From positions 1,736,001 to 1,800,000 of the forward strand of contig NZ_AP026972.1 of the NCBI RefSeq assembly GCF_027924105.1: DNA of 64,000 bases, read 5' to 3'. The stretch's first letter is position 1. Every line of letters starts with the position of its first letter. The notes beneath the pieces are model-generated. The model was not told where the DNA came from. It saw only the letters and a list, made by a program, of their open reading frames with translations, and did not search any database. Shown here piece by piece: positions 50,257 through 59,319 of the stretch. The stretch is from Polynucleobacter sp. KF022. GTDB lineage: Bacteria > Pseudomonadota > Gammaproteobacteria > Burkholderiales > Burkholderiaceae. The translations under genes and the position numbers were made by a program.

Positions 50257-50757
50257 ATGACCCCATTTACCTCACAAGAGCTGCGCAAAGGTTTTTCATC
50301 ATTTGCAACCGGGGTCACTGTCATTACCTGCCTGGATGAAGAAAATAATTCTCATGGCATCACGATTAGCTCGTTTAATACAGTCTCATTAGAGCCTCCA
50401 CTGATTCTCTGGAGTCTTAAGAAACATTCACGCCTTATGCCCTGGGTTGAGCTTGGGAAAAAGCATCTCATTCATGTGCTAGAACGTTCGCAAGAAAATC
50501 TAGCCATGCATTTTGCTACAGTGAAAGTGGATCAATTTAATGGCATTGACCATAAGCTTGCAGCCAGCGGACTTACTCAAATTGAGCATTGTGTGGCGTA
50601 TTACGAATGTGAAACTGTTTGCGTTCATATTGGCGGCGATCACAACATCATCGTTGCCAAAGTCATTAACTTAAAAAATCATCCAGAACGCGAGCCTCTC
50701 ATTTTTGCGCGCAGTAAATTTGTTGGTCTCGATTTCACAGAAATTAAATCTAGTTAA
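50257..50757 (+). CDS. Flavin reductase family protein
   Basis: 166 residues with the flavin-reductase-like fold: LRKGFSSFATGVTVITCL, HGITISSFNTVSLEPPLILW and later VCVHIGGDHNIIVAKVIN. Such enzymes supply reduced FMN to two-component monooxygenases or act alone; no monooxygenase is adjacent. Family assignment is firm, partner unknown. Confidence 0.9.
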   Translation: MTPFTSQELRKGFSSFATGVTVITCLDEENNSHGITISSFNTVSLEPPLILWSLKKHSRLMPWVELGKKHLIHVLERSQENLAMHFATVKVDQFNGIDHKLAASGLTQIEHCVAYYECETVCVHIGGDHNIIVAKVINLKNHPEREPLIFARSKFVGLDFTEIKSS

Positions 50758-50784
50758 CACCAACTACCTTCGCAAGGAAATACC

Positions 50785-51447
50785 ATGATACGTTTATGGG
50801 GTCGCAAAAGTTCTATCAACGTTCAAAAAGTATTGTGGTGTCTTGCTGAGCTAGGCCTTAAGGAAGGTAAGGATTTTGAGCGTATTGATGCTGGTCTGCA
50901 CTTTGGCGTTAATAACACCCCGGAGTTTTTAAAACTCAATCCAAATAGCTTAGTACCAACGCTCGAAGATGGCGACGTTGTACTCTGGGAGTCCAATACC
51001 ATCATGCGTTACTTGGCACGTCAACATGACAAAGCTGGACGCTTAACTGCAGATATCAAAACCCAATATGAATCCGAGAAATGGATGGATTGGCAATTGG
51101 GCACGATGTGGCCAGCACTACGTATTGCATTTTTGGGGCTAACCAGAACACCAGAAGCTGAACGTAATCACCAAGCGATCTTGAAGGGCTATCAAGAAAC
51201 TAATCGACTACTTGGCATGCTTGATCAAACGCTAGCCAAACAAAATTACTGCTCAGGCAATCAATTTCAGATCGGCGATATCGTTCTCGCCCTCTGTGTC
51301 AGCCGCTGGATTCTGCTAAACAAAACCTTCCCACAGCAAACTGGAGAGCGTGCAGATCTCAAGAATATTGACGTATGGCTAAAACGCCTCGAAGAAGAAA
51401 CTTGCCTTAACGATATTGCCGAGAAAGAACTCAATATCGTTAAGTAG
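50785..51447 (+). CDS. Glutathione S-transferase family protein
   Basis: 220 residues with an N-terminal thioredoxin-fold domain (IRLWGRKSSINVQKVLWCLAEL, NPNSLVPTLEDGDVVLWESN, the GSH-binding motif) and a C-terminal helical domain. It conjugates glutathione to electrophiles or reduces peroxides; the substrate is unknown. GSH is made by gshA/gshB in this window. Convergent with the RND gene, 18 bp between stops. Confidence 0.9.
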   Translation: MIRLWGRKSSINVQKVLWCLAELGLKEGKDFERIDAGLHFGVNNTPEFLKLNPNSLVPTLEDGDVVLWESNTIMRYLARQHDKAGRLTADIKTQYESEKWMDWQLGTMWPALRIAFLGLTRTPEAERNHQAILKGYQETNRLLGMLDQTLAKQNYCSGNQFQIGDIVLALCVSRWILLNKTFPQQTGERADLKNIDVWLKRLEEETCLNDIAEKELNIVK

Positions 51448-51465
51448 TTTTTCTGATTTGTATTT

Positions 51466-54400
51466 TTACTGTTGCTTAAACTTTTTAGCGTGGTGATCAG
51501 CACCAATAAATAGGTACATTGCTGGCACTACAAATAGCGTAAATAGCGTACCAATAGATAGTCCGGTAAAGATCACAATGCCCATAGACTGTCTGCCCGC
51601 AGCGCCAGCCCCAGAAGCAATAACCAAAGGTAATACACCTAAGACCATCGCAGCAGTTGTCATCAAAATAGGGCGCAAACGAACACTACTGGCCTCTACG
51701 ATAGCATCTAGTTTGCTGCGTCCAGCTTCTTGCAACTCATTAGCAAACTCTACGATCAAAATACCGTGCTTACTAATTAATCCCATCAATGTGACAAGGC
51801 CAACCTGGGTGTACACATTGAGAGTCGTAAATCCTAAGTTAATAAAGATTAAGGCGCCGAATAAAGCCAATGGCACAGAAACTAAGATCACAATCGGATC
51901 ACGGAAGCTCTCAAACTGAGCTGCAAGCACTAAGAACACAATCAAGATCGCAAAAAACATGGTGACTAAGAAGCCGCCAGACTCTGCCATAAACTGACGT
52001 GATGGGCCGGCGTAGTCCATGCTGTAACCATTAGGAGCAACTTCTTTTAAGGTCTGACGCATGAACTCTAATAAATCCGCCTGTGAGATAAATGGCGTAC
52101 TTACACCCGAGATCGTGGCTGAATTCAATTGCTGAAAGTGATTAATTGACTGAGGCACCACTCTTTGCTTAATGGTTGCAATAGTACGCGCCTGAACCAT
52201 GGCGCCACTTGGAGTGCGGATGTAGTAATCCAAGATTTGATCTGGGTTTAAACGATCGACTTGTTTCACTTGTGGAATCACTCGATAAGAGCGTCCTGCT
52301 ACTGAGAAATAATTCACAAAGCCGCCGCCTAAAGCTGCGGAAAGTGACGCGCCCACTTGCTGTTGAGTCATTCCAAGAGCAGCCACTTTTTCACGATCGA
52401 TTTCTAAAACGTCTTGAGGCTTATCAATCTTGAGATCGGAATCTACGAAGAAGAAATTGCCGCTACGGCGCGCTTTATCAAGCACCGCCTGTGACACCTC
52501 ATTTAAGGCCGAATAAGATTCAGTGGTATTGATCACCACCTGTACTGGCAAGCCTTGTGCGCCCGGTAGCGCAGGGAATTGGAAGGCTGCAACACGGGCG
52601 CCTGCAATGGTATTCCACTTCTGCTGCATATCTTCCTGGAACTTTGTAGCATTGCGATTACGCTCGCCCCAGTCTTTGAGCAAAATACCGCCAAAGCTAG
52701 AAGTTGGACTAGTGATCTGAAACGCTTGTTCATATTCTGGTTCTGCAGCCGCAATTGCATAGATTTGGTCGGCGTAAGTCTGCATTTGATTAACCGTACT
52801 ATTAGGCGGTCCTGATGCTTGCATCAATACAATGCCCTGGTCTTCCGTTGGCGCCAATTCAGCGCGAGCAGTTGCATATAAATATCCAACTCCGCCTAGC
52901 AAGATTACGCCCATCACAATAATGACTTGCCACGTGCTTAATAATTCACGCAAAGTACTTTGGTAGCTGTGATGCACCTTATCAAAGATACGATCAATTT
53001 TTTGGACAAATGATGAGGCCTCTTGTTCTTCGGTAAAGATACGCGAGCACATCATTGGTGAGAGTGTTAACGCAATCAACCCGGAAACTGCCACAGCACT
53101 AGCCAAAGTAAACGCAAATTCAGTAAACAATGCGCCGGTTAAGCCGCCTTGGAAACCAATTGGGATATATACCGCAATCAGCACGACTGTCATCGCCAAA
53201 ATAGGGCCGCCTAATTCACGCGCAGCGATTAATGAAGCCTCTAAAGGCGACTTACCTTCCTTCATGTGACGGTCAACGTTTTCAACCACGATGATGGCGT
53301 CATCCACCACCAAGCCAATTGCTAGCACTAAGGCCAAGAGGGTGAGTAAGTTAATGGAATAACCTAAAACCTGCATCAAGAAAAATGTGCCAATGAGAGA
53401 TAAAGGCATCGCAATGACTGGAACCGCAACAGCACGAGCGCTACCCAAAAAGAGGTAGATCACTACAGTCACAATGACCAAAGCCTCTAACAACGTAGAA
53501 ACTACTTCGTCAATGGAGCTGGTAATAAATTTGGTGGAGTCATACACAATCTTGCCAGTCATCCCGATTGGTAATTGCTTTTGAATATCCGGCACCACAT
53601 CCCGTACACGCTGCGCTACGTCTAATAAATTAGCTTGTGGTGCAACCTTTATCGCGATAAATACCGAGCTTTTGCCACTGAAGGCAACGTTCGTGTTGTA
53701 GTCCTCGGAACCTAATGTGACGTTAGCTACCTGATCAAGGTAAACAATATTTACCCCATCTTTTTTTACAACTAACTTACGAAACTCTTCTAACGTATGT
53801 AAATCGGTTCCAGCAACCAAATCGACCGACACCATATCGCCCTTGGTGCTTCCCACGGCTGAAAGATAATTATTTGCCGATAAAGCGCTATAGACATCAT
53901 CTGCACCAACGCCCAAACCAGCCATCTTTTCACGATCAAGCCAAGCGCGTAAAGCGAACTTGCGACCGCCTGTAATTTCTGCATTCTGCACGCCTTCAAC
54001 AGAGTCTAGCTTTGGCTTAACTACACGCAATAAGTAATCAGTAATTGCGTTGTTGGGGATTTCATCGCTATAGAAACCCATATACATCGCAGCAGTTGAT
54101 TGACCAACTTGTACCGTCAAAATCGGCTGCTGAGCTTGAGGTGGCAGCTGATTCTTAACTGCACTAATTTGAGTTTGTATCTGAGTTAATGCCGCGTTTG
54201 AGTCGTAATTTAACTTCAATGTTGCAATAATGGTTGAGACACCACTCACGCTGGCAGAAGAAAGGTAATCAATGCCCTGCGCCTGAGCTATAGAAGCCTC
54301 TAGGGGTTGCGTAATAAAGCCCGCAATGGTTTCTGGATCTGCACCATAGTAGGCTGTTGTAATGGTCACAATCGCATTTTGTGTTTGCGGATACTGATTT

Positions 54401-54501
54401 ACTGGTAAGGATCCAATTGCCTTTAAACCAAAGATCAGTACCAGGGCGCTCACTACCATGGAGAGCACTGGCCTACGGATGAATATATCGGTCCAATTCA
54501 T
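51466..54501 (-). CDS. RND multidrug efflux transporter, inner-membrane permease (HAE1)
   Basis: 1011 residues, a proton-driven trimeric pump of the AcrB/MexB class, with twelve membrane helices and two large periplasmic loops. The start MNWTDIFIRRPVLSMVVSAL is typical. The proton-relay aspartates lie in LAIGLVVDDAIIVVENVDRH; GLVTLMGLISKHGILIVEF and MTTAAMVLGVLPLVIASGAG mark the C-terminal half. Third gene of the OMF-adaptor-pump operon. The substrate range cannot be read from sequence. Confidence 0.96.
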   Translation of the reverse strand: MNWTDIFIRRPVLSMVVSALVLIFGLKAIGSLPVNQYPQTQNAIVTITTAYYGADPETIAGFITQPLEASIAQAQGIDYLSSASVSGVSTIIATLKLNYDSNAALTQIQTQISAVKNQLPPQAQQPILTVQVGQSTAAMYMGFYSDEIPNNAITDYLLRVVKPKLDSVEGVQNAEITGGRKFALRAWLDREKMAGLGVGADDVYSALSANNYLSAVGSTKGDMVSVDLVAGTDLHTLEEFRKLVVKKDGVNIVYLDQVANVTLGSEDYNTNVAFSGKSSVFIAIKVAPQANLLDVAQRVRDVVPDIQKQLPIGMTGKIVYDSTKFITSSIDEVVSTLLEALVIVTVVIYLFLGSARAVAVPVIAMPLSLIGTFFLMQVLGYSINLLTLLALVLAIGLVVDDAIIVVENVDRHMKEGKSPLEASLIAARELGGPILAMTVVLIAVYIPIGFQGGLTGALFTEFAFTLASAVAVSGLIALTLSPMMCSRIFTEEQEASSFVQKIDRIFDKVHHSYQSTLRELLSTWQVIIVMGVILLGGVGYLYATARAELAPTEDQGIVLMQASGPPNSTVNQMQTYADQIYAIAAAEPEYEQAFQITSPTSSFGGILLKDWGERNRNATKFQEDMQQKWNTIAGARVAAFQFPALPGAQGLPVQVVINTTESYSALNEVSQAVLDKARRSGNFFFVDSDLKIDKPQDVLEIDREKVAALGMTQQQVGASLSAALGGGFVNYFSVAGRSYRVIPQVKQVDRLNPDQILDYYIRTPSGAMVQARTIATIKQRVVPQSINHFQQLNSATISGVSTPFISQADLLEFMRQTLKEVAPNGYSMDYAGPSRQFMAESGGFLVTMFFAILIVFLVLAAQFESFRDPIVILVSVPLALFGALIFINLGFTTLNVYTQVGLVTLMGLISKHGILIVEFANELQEAGRSKLDAIVEASSVRLRPILMTTAAMVLGVLPLVIASGAGAAGRQSMGIVIFTGLSIGTLFTLFVVPAMYLFIGADHHAKKFKQQ

Positions 54502-54508
54502 CTGCTAT

Positions 54509-55840
54509 TTATTCCTGAGGCTTTGGATCGGGTGAGTTTGCTGGCAGCACTTTGTTATTAACAATCAGTGGTGTGCCATTCTTTAGCTTCAGCTGCCCAC
54601 TAGTAACTACGGTTGCTCCCTCATCGATACCTTTGAGGATAGCCACTTGATCACCGCGTGTTAAACCGGTTGTGACAAATACTTGTTGCGCCTCAAGAGC
54701 GGGCTTACCTTGCTTGTCTTTTTTGCCAGTAGGTTTAGCAATAAAGACTGTGGAGCCGTAAGGGTTGTAAGTAACCGCTGTTTGAGGCAAGGTTAAGTAT
54801 TTAACCTGATCACCTACCTTAATATTTACGTTAGCAAACATTCCCGGCAGAATTTTCTTATCCGGATTAGCGAGTTGAGCCTCTACCTGAATATTTCGAG
54901 TATTGGTATCTACCTTTGGGCTAACGGCAGTTATCTTGCCTGTAAAGCTGGCATCCTTAAATGCATCGGTTGTCACCACAACTTCTTGGCCAACCTGAAT
55001 TTGCTCAGCATTATTTTGTGGCAAATTGAAATCCACAAAAATAGGGTCTAAGGTTTGTAGGGTTAATAACTTATCGCCCGGATTTACATACTGGCCTGGG
55101 TTAATAGCCACAATGCCGATACGCCCGCTAAATGGCGCTTTGAGATTTTTCTTCGCTACTAGAGCAGTCTGTTGCTCCACCTGGGCTTGCTTTGATTTAG
55201 CATCTGCGGCACTGGTATCAAATACGTTTTTGCTAATTGCCTGAATTGCCAGTTGCTGTCTATCACGCTCGTTGATTACTTTCGCTAAATCTGCCATTGC
55301 TTTTAATGAATTTAATTGCGCAATATCAGAGGCATCATTTAGCTTAATAAGAAGCTCGCCTTCTTTAACATCTTGCCCCGACTTAATCGGCACTGTTTGT
55401 ACCAAGCCGCCAAGTTCGGTACTGAGCTCAACACCTCTAAATGCGCGCACATTACCAACGCTAGTTAATTTAGGCTGCCACTCAGATGCTGCGACCACCA
55501 TCGTGGATACGGTTGCCGGAGGCAAACCCATTCCCGCGATGAAATGCTTAATCATGAATGTCTTTAACTGATTAAAAGCAAATATCAAGCCTAGCAACAG
55601 AAATACGCCGCAGAGCATGATGATCATACGACGTTTCAACGGCTCCATAGCCATCAACTTCTCATGAGTTTTGGTGTTGCGCCATTTTTGTCCCATGCGA
55701 GACCAAAATGCTTTTGCTTTTTCCCAAAGAGCAATGGCTCTCTCACGTAATTTCCATTCAATTGCTTTGCGCTGCATCCATACCCATAAGGCAAGAATCA
55801 AGGCAACGAGCTTGTTCTTAATTTGTTCCAGAAGTTTCAT
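54509..55840 (-). CDS. RND efflux periplasmic adaptor (membrane fusion protein)
   Basis: 443 residues linking the pump with the outer-membrane channel. The core has the lipoyl-like and beta-barrel domains (GNVRAFRGVELSTELGGLV, KAPFSGRIGIVAINPGQYV, LQTLDPIFVDFNLPQ, VEAQLANPDKKILPGMFAN). Unusually, the annotated start leaves an amphipathic, Trp-rich 70-residue stretch before the membrane helix (about 72-90). Met63 or Met65 (55654/55648), with GAGAAG upstream, would give a standard length. It overlaps the OMF gene by 23 nt and precedes the pump by 7 bp. Confidence 0.93.
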   Translation of the reverse strand: MKLLEQIKNKLVALILALWVWMQRKAIEWKLRERAIALWEKAKAFWSRMGQKWRNTKTHEKLMAMEPLKRRMIIMLCGVFLLLGLIFAFNQLKTFMIKHFIAGMGLPPATVSTMVVAASEWQPKLTSVGNVRAFRGVELSTELGGLVQTVPIKSGQDVKEGELLIKLNDASDIAQLNSLKAMADLAKVINERDRQQLAIQAISKNVFDTSAADAKSKQAQVEQQTALVAKKNLKAPFSGRIGIVAINPGQYVNPGDKLLTLQTLDPIFVDFNLPQNNAEQIQVGQEVVVTTDAFKDASFTGKITAVSPKVDTNTRNIQVEAQLANPDKKILPGMFANVNIKVGDQVKYLTLPQTAVTYNPYGSTVFIAKPTGKKDKQGKPALEAQQVFVTTGLTRGDQVAILKGIDEGATVVTSGQLKLKNGTPLIVNNKVLPANSPDPKPQE

Positions 55841-57356
55841 TTTGATCTTTGTTCGCTATGTCTTTTGGTTTAAAAGCAGGGCCTTCACGATTCCACCAGC
55901 CGCCGCCGAGCGCTGCAAATAAAGCAGCCGTATCTGAGAAACGAGTTGCTTGTGCAGAAACTGATTTCACTTTGGCTTGTTGATACTGATTTTGGTAGTA
56001 GAGCACCGCCAAATAACTAGCAGTACCCAACTTGTACTGCTGCTGTACTAAATCCAATGTTTCATAGGCATAACGCTCTGCATCTGAGGCCGCCTTCAAC
56101 GCTTGAGCGCCGGTCTCTAACGCACGTAATGCATTAGCCACTTCCTGAAATGCATTTAAGACGGTTGCTTGATATTGGAAAGCAGCTTGTTCGTAGTTCG
56201 CAATCGCGCCGCGACGTTGTGCCAATAGTTGGCCGCCTTGGAAAAGCGGTTGCAATATCCCACCACCAATTGACCAAAGAGCAGAGTTCGGCCCAAATAA
56301 CGCAGCGGAAGTAAGGGCTGCAGAACCAATGGACCCGGTGATATTGAATTGCGGCAATAAATTAGCGGTAGCAACGCCCACAAAGGCATTTTGGGCCTTG
56401 AGTTGAGCCTCAGCAGCACGTACGTCAGGGCGTTGGCGCACCAGGCTGGATGGCACTGAGAGCGGTAACTTCTCAGGCAAATGCAAGTTTGCTAAATCAA
56501 ATTTAGCAATATTTGCATTGCTTGGAATTTCGCCCACCAATACTGCCAACTGATTACGTGCAAATGCTAAATTTCTTTCATAGTTGAAAAGATCAACTTG
56601 AGAGCTTGAAACTAATGTGCGTTGAGATGTGACGTCTACTTTTGAAACCGTGCCAATCACTAATTGCTTCTCCGTTACTTCGGCAAGATTGGTTTGGGCC
56701 TTCAGAATTTCTTCTGTAGCTTGCATTTGCGCACGCAGGGCTGCTTCTCGTACTGCGCCTGTTACCACATTAGCAGTTAAAGAAAGATAGGCACCTTCCA
56801 ATTGAAACTGCGCAACTTCAGCCTGTGCACGAGCACCCTCAACCGCGCGACGTGCCCCACCAAAGACATCCAACTTATAAGTCACATTAACTGAAGTGTT
56901 GTACAGATTGTAGGTATCTGAACCATATGGAAGTCCGTAGATAGCAGATGGTTGAAGTTGACGGGTTGCTGTACCGCCAAGACCAACAGCTGGAAAGTAT
57001 TGACCGCCAATTTGTGCGTTGACATTTTCTTGAGCGGCTCGTAATGCAGCATCAGCAGCACCTAAGTTTGGATTTTGTTGGAGCGCTCTCTTAATTAAGG
57101 CATCAAGCTCTGCAGACTTATAGAGCTCCCACCATTGCGCTTCAATATCAGCGCCCTCTACAAACTCTTGTTCACTACCGCCAGGCACGCCAGGCGCAGG
57201 GGTCAGTGTCTTAGATAAAGTAGTTTCAGTATAAGAAGAAGTCTTGGGTGCCTCAGGCTGTTTAAAGTCTGGTCCAACTGCGCAAGCAGAGAGAGCTCCC
57301 GCACAAATAAGCGAAAGTAAATTCAAATGTGAGAACTGTGGAATCGACAAAAACAT
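55818..57356 (-). CDS. Outer-membrane efflux lipoprotein (NodT/OprM type)
   Basis: 512 residues from ATG 57356 with a lipoprotein signal (LICAGALSACAVGPDF, lipobox LSAC), then two OEP repeats of the TolC family: long helices around AALRAAQENVNAQIG and the characteristic SLVRQRPDVRAAEAQLKAQNAF. It forms the exit channel of the RND complex. In-frame TTG codons just upstream (after AGGA) are alternative starts. First gene of the efflux operon; no regulator gene is adjacent. Confidence 0.94.
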   Translation of the reverse strand: MFLSIPQFSHLNLLSLICAGALSACAVGPDFKQPEAPKTSSYTETTLSKTLTPAPGVPGGSEQEFVEGADIEAQWWELYKSAELDALIKRALQQNPNLGAADAALRAAQENVNAQIGGQYFPAVGLGGTATRQLQPSAIYGLPYGSDTYNLYNTSVNVTYKLDVFGGARRAVEGARAQAEVAQFQLEGAYLSLTANVVTGAVREAALRAQMQATEEILKAQTNLAEVTEKQLVIGTVSKVDVTSQRTLVSSSQVDLFNYERNLAFARNQLAVLVGEIPSNANIAKFDLANLHLPEKLPLSVPSSLVRQRPDVRAAEAQLKAQNAFVGVATANLLPQFNITGSIGSAALTSAALFGPNSALWSIGGGILQPLFQGGQLLAQRRGAIANYEQAAFQYQATVLNAFQEVANALRALETGAQALKAASDAERYAYETLDLVQQQYKLGTASYLAVLYYQNQYQQAKVKSVSAQATRFSDTAALFAALGGGWWNREGPAFKPKDIANKDQNETSGTN

Positions 57357-57407
57357 GAGTTGCAACAAATATCCTCTTTTACAAGAGTTATTTGAACACA
57401 AAAATGC

Positions 57408-57433
57408 AATCAGGGCTCCGTAAAGCCCTGATT
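57408..57433. terminator. Terminator after glmS
   Basis: Ten-base-pair perfect stem AATCAGGGCT / AGCCCTGATT with a 6-nt loop (CCGTAA), followed in the glmS direction by GCATTTTTGT. It separates glmS from the efflux operon in the 130-bp gap 57357-57486, which holds no gene. Confidence 0.85.
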
Positions 57434-57486
57434 TATCTACTGAAATTTGTTCACAACTTTAGATGAATGTCAAACGGACTGGAAAT

Positions 57487-59319
57487 TTATTCAACAGTAA
57501 CACTCTTAGCCAAATTTCTTGGCTTATCGACGTCAGTACCTCGTGCGCAAGCAGTGTGATACGCCAGCAACTGAAGTGGCACCACATGAAGAATAGGTGA
57601 CAAATTGCCGTAGTGCTCCGGAAGCTTAATTACGTTGATGCCCTCACTACTAGAGATATGGGTATCTTGATCAGCAAATACATAAAGCTTGCCGCCACGT
57701 GCTTTTACTTCTTGCATATTGGATTTGAGTTTTTCTAGCAACTCATCCTTTGGAGCAACCGTAACAACAGGCATCTTCTCTGTTACTAGGGCGAGCGGCC
57801 CATGCTTCAACTCACCAGCTGGATATGCCTCTGCATGAATATAAGAAATCTCTTTGAGTTTTAAAGCGCCTTCCAATGCAATAGGGTAGTGCAAACCGCG
57901 CCCTAAGAAGAGTGCATTTTCGCATTTAGCAAAAACATCGCTCCACGCAATAATTTGTGGCTCAAGAGCTAGCACTGCATGTAAAGCTTTAGGTAGGTGA
58001 CGTAGCTCACGGAGTAATTCTTTTTCTTTTTCAGCAGAAATTCTGCCAGCACGTTTTGCCAATGAAACTGCTAGCAGGTATAAGGCTAAGAGCTGTGTAG
58101 TAAATGCTTTTGTTGAAGCAACGCCAATTTCTGCGCCAGCCTTAGTTAAGAAATGCCAATCTGTTTCGCGAACCATGGCGCTACTAGCCACATTGCAAAT
58201 TGCTAAAGTGAATTTATGCCCCAAGCTCTTGGCATGACGTAAAGCGGCTAGGGTATCCGCTGTTTCACCCGATTGTGAAACCACCACAATTAAAGTTCTT
58301 GGATTTGGAACGGTAGTGCGATAGCGGTACTCACTTGCAATTTCAACTTGGGTTGGAATACCTGCAATATCCTCTAACCAGTATTTAGCAACACATGCAG
58401 AGTAATAACTAGTGCCACAAGCCAAGATCAAAATTTGATCAAACGATTTCCAGTCCTCAGGGTTTGCATTAAATAATCCTGGGCCAAACTCAGCAATGTT
58501 GGCAAGCGTATCGCCAATGGCTCTAGGCTGCTCAAAAATTTCTTTTTGCATGTAATGCTGATACGGACCTAAATCAACTGAATCAGCTTGCGCAGGCATT
58601 GGCTTTAATTCTCTTTGCACTGGTTTACCATCTTGGTCAACCACATCGACACTATCTGCTTTAAGAACGGCAACATCGCCCTCCTCTAAATACATCATAG
58701 AATGCGCTCGACCAGCCAAAGCAAGCGCATCTGATGCTAAAAAGTGCTCATGAGATCCAATAGCGACAACCAAAGGAGATCCAACACGAGCGCCCACTAA
58801 GGTGCTCGGATTATCTTGTGCAATAACACCGATAGCATATGCACCATGTAATTTAGGGAGCACAGCTCTCACTGACTGAGCAATATCTTTTTGTCCGTTA
58901 GCGACATATTGCCGATGAACTAAGTGTGCAATAACTTCGGTATCCGTCTCCGAAGTAAATACATAACCAGCAGCTTTCAATTCGGCACGCAGTGACTCAT
59001 AGTTCTCAATAATGCCGTTATGCACAACCGCAATCAAGTTATTGGAAACATGTGGGTGAGCATTTTGTGTATCTGGCTTGCCGTGGGTTGCCCAGCGTGT
59101 GTGCGCAATGCCAAGGGTGCCAACAAAATCTTTTCCTTGCTCAGCTAACTCAGATACGCGTGCCGTAGTGCGCGCCCGCTCAATTGGATGCTTAGCATCG
59201 TTGCCGTTGATGACTGCAAAACCGCAAGAGTCATAACCACGGTACTCCAGGCGGCGTAAGCCTTCTACTAAAACATCCACGATATTTTTATGAGAGGCTG
59301 CGCCAACAATACCGCACAT
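57487..59319 (-). CDS. glmS: Glucosamine-6-phosphate synthase (glutamine-fructose-6-P transaminase)
   Basis: Makes glucosamine-6-phosphate, entry to peptidoglycan and LPS precursors. The 610-residue protein has the N-terminal glutaminase domain with Cys2 as nucleophile (MCGIVGAAS, then GIAHTRWATHG) and two SIS isomerase domains (ILACGTSYYSACVAKYWLE, VSQSGETADTLAAL; LFLGRGLHYPIALEGALKLKE), ending DKPRNLAKSVTVE. Coupled to glmU by TAATG. No glmS ribozyme or GlmZ-type site was seen. Confidence 0.97.
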   Translation of the reverse strand: MCGIVGAASHKNIVDVLVEGLRRLEYRGYDSCGFAVINGNDAKHPIERARTTARVSELAEQGKDFVGTLGIAHTRWATHGKPDTQNAHPHVSNNLIAVVHNGIIENYESLRAELKAAGYVFTSETDTEVIAHLVHRQYVANGQKDIAQSVRAVLPKLHGAYAIGVIAQDNPSTLVGARVGSPLVVAIGSHEHFLASDALALAGRAHSMMYLEEGDVAVLKADSVDVVDQDGKPVQRELKPMPAQADSVDLGPYQHYMQKEIFEQPRAIGDTLANIAEFGPGLFNANPEDWKSFDQILILACGTSYYSACVAKYWLEDIAGIPTQVEIASEYRYRTTVPNPRTLIVVVSQSGETADTLAALRHAKSLGHKFTLAICNVASSAMVRETDWHFLTKAGAEIGVASTKAFTTQLLALYLLAVSLAKRAGRISAEKEKELLRELRHLPKALHAVLALEPQIIAWSDVFAKCENALFLGRGLHYPIALEGALKLKEISYIHAEAYPAGELKHGPLALVTEKMPVVTVAPKDELLEKLKSNMQEVKARGGKLYVFADQDTHISSSEGINVIKLPEHYGNLSPILHVVPLQLLAYHTACARGTDVDKPRNLAKSVTVE

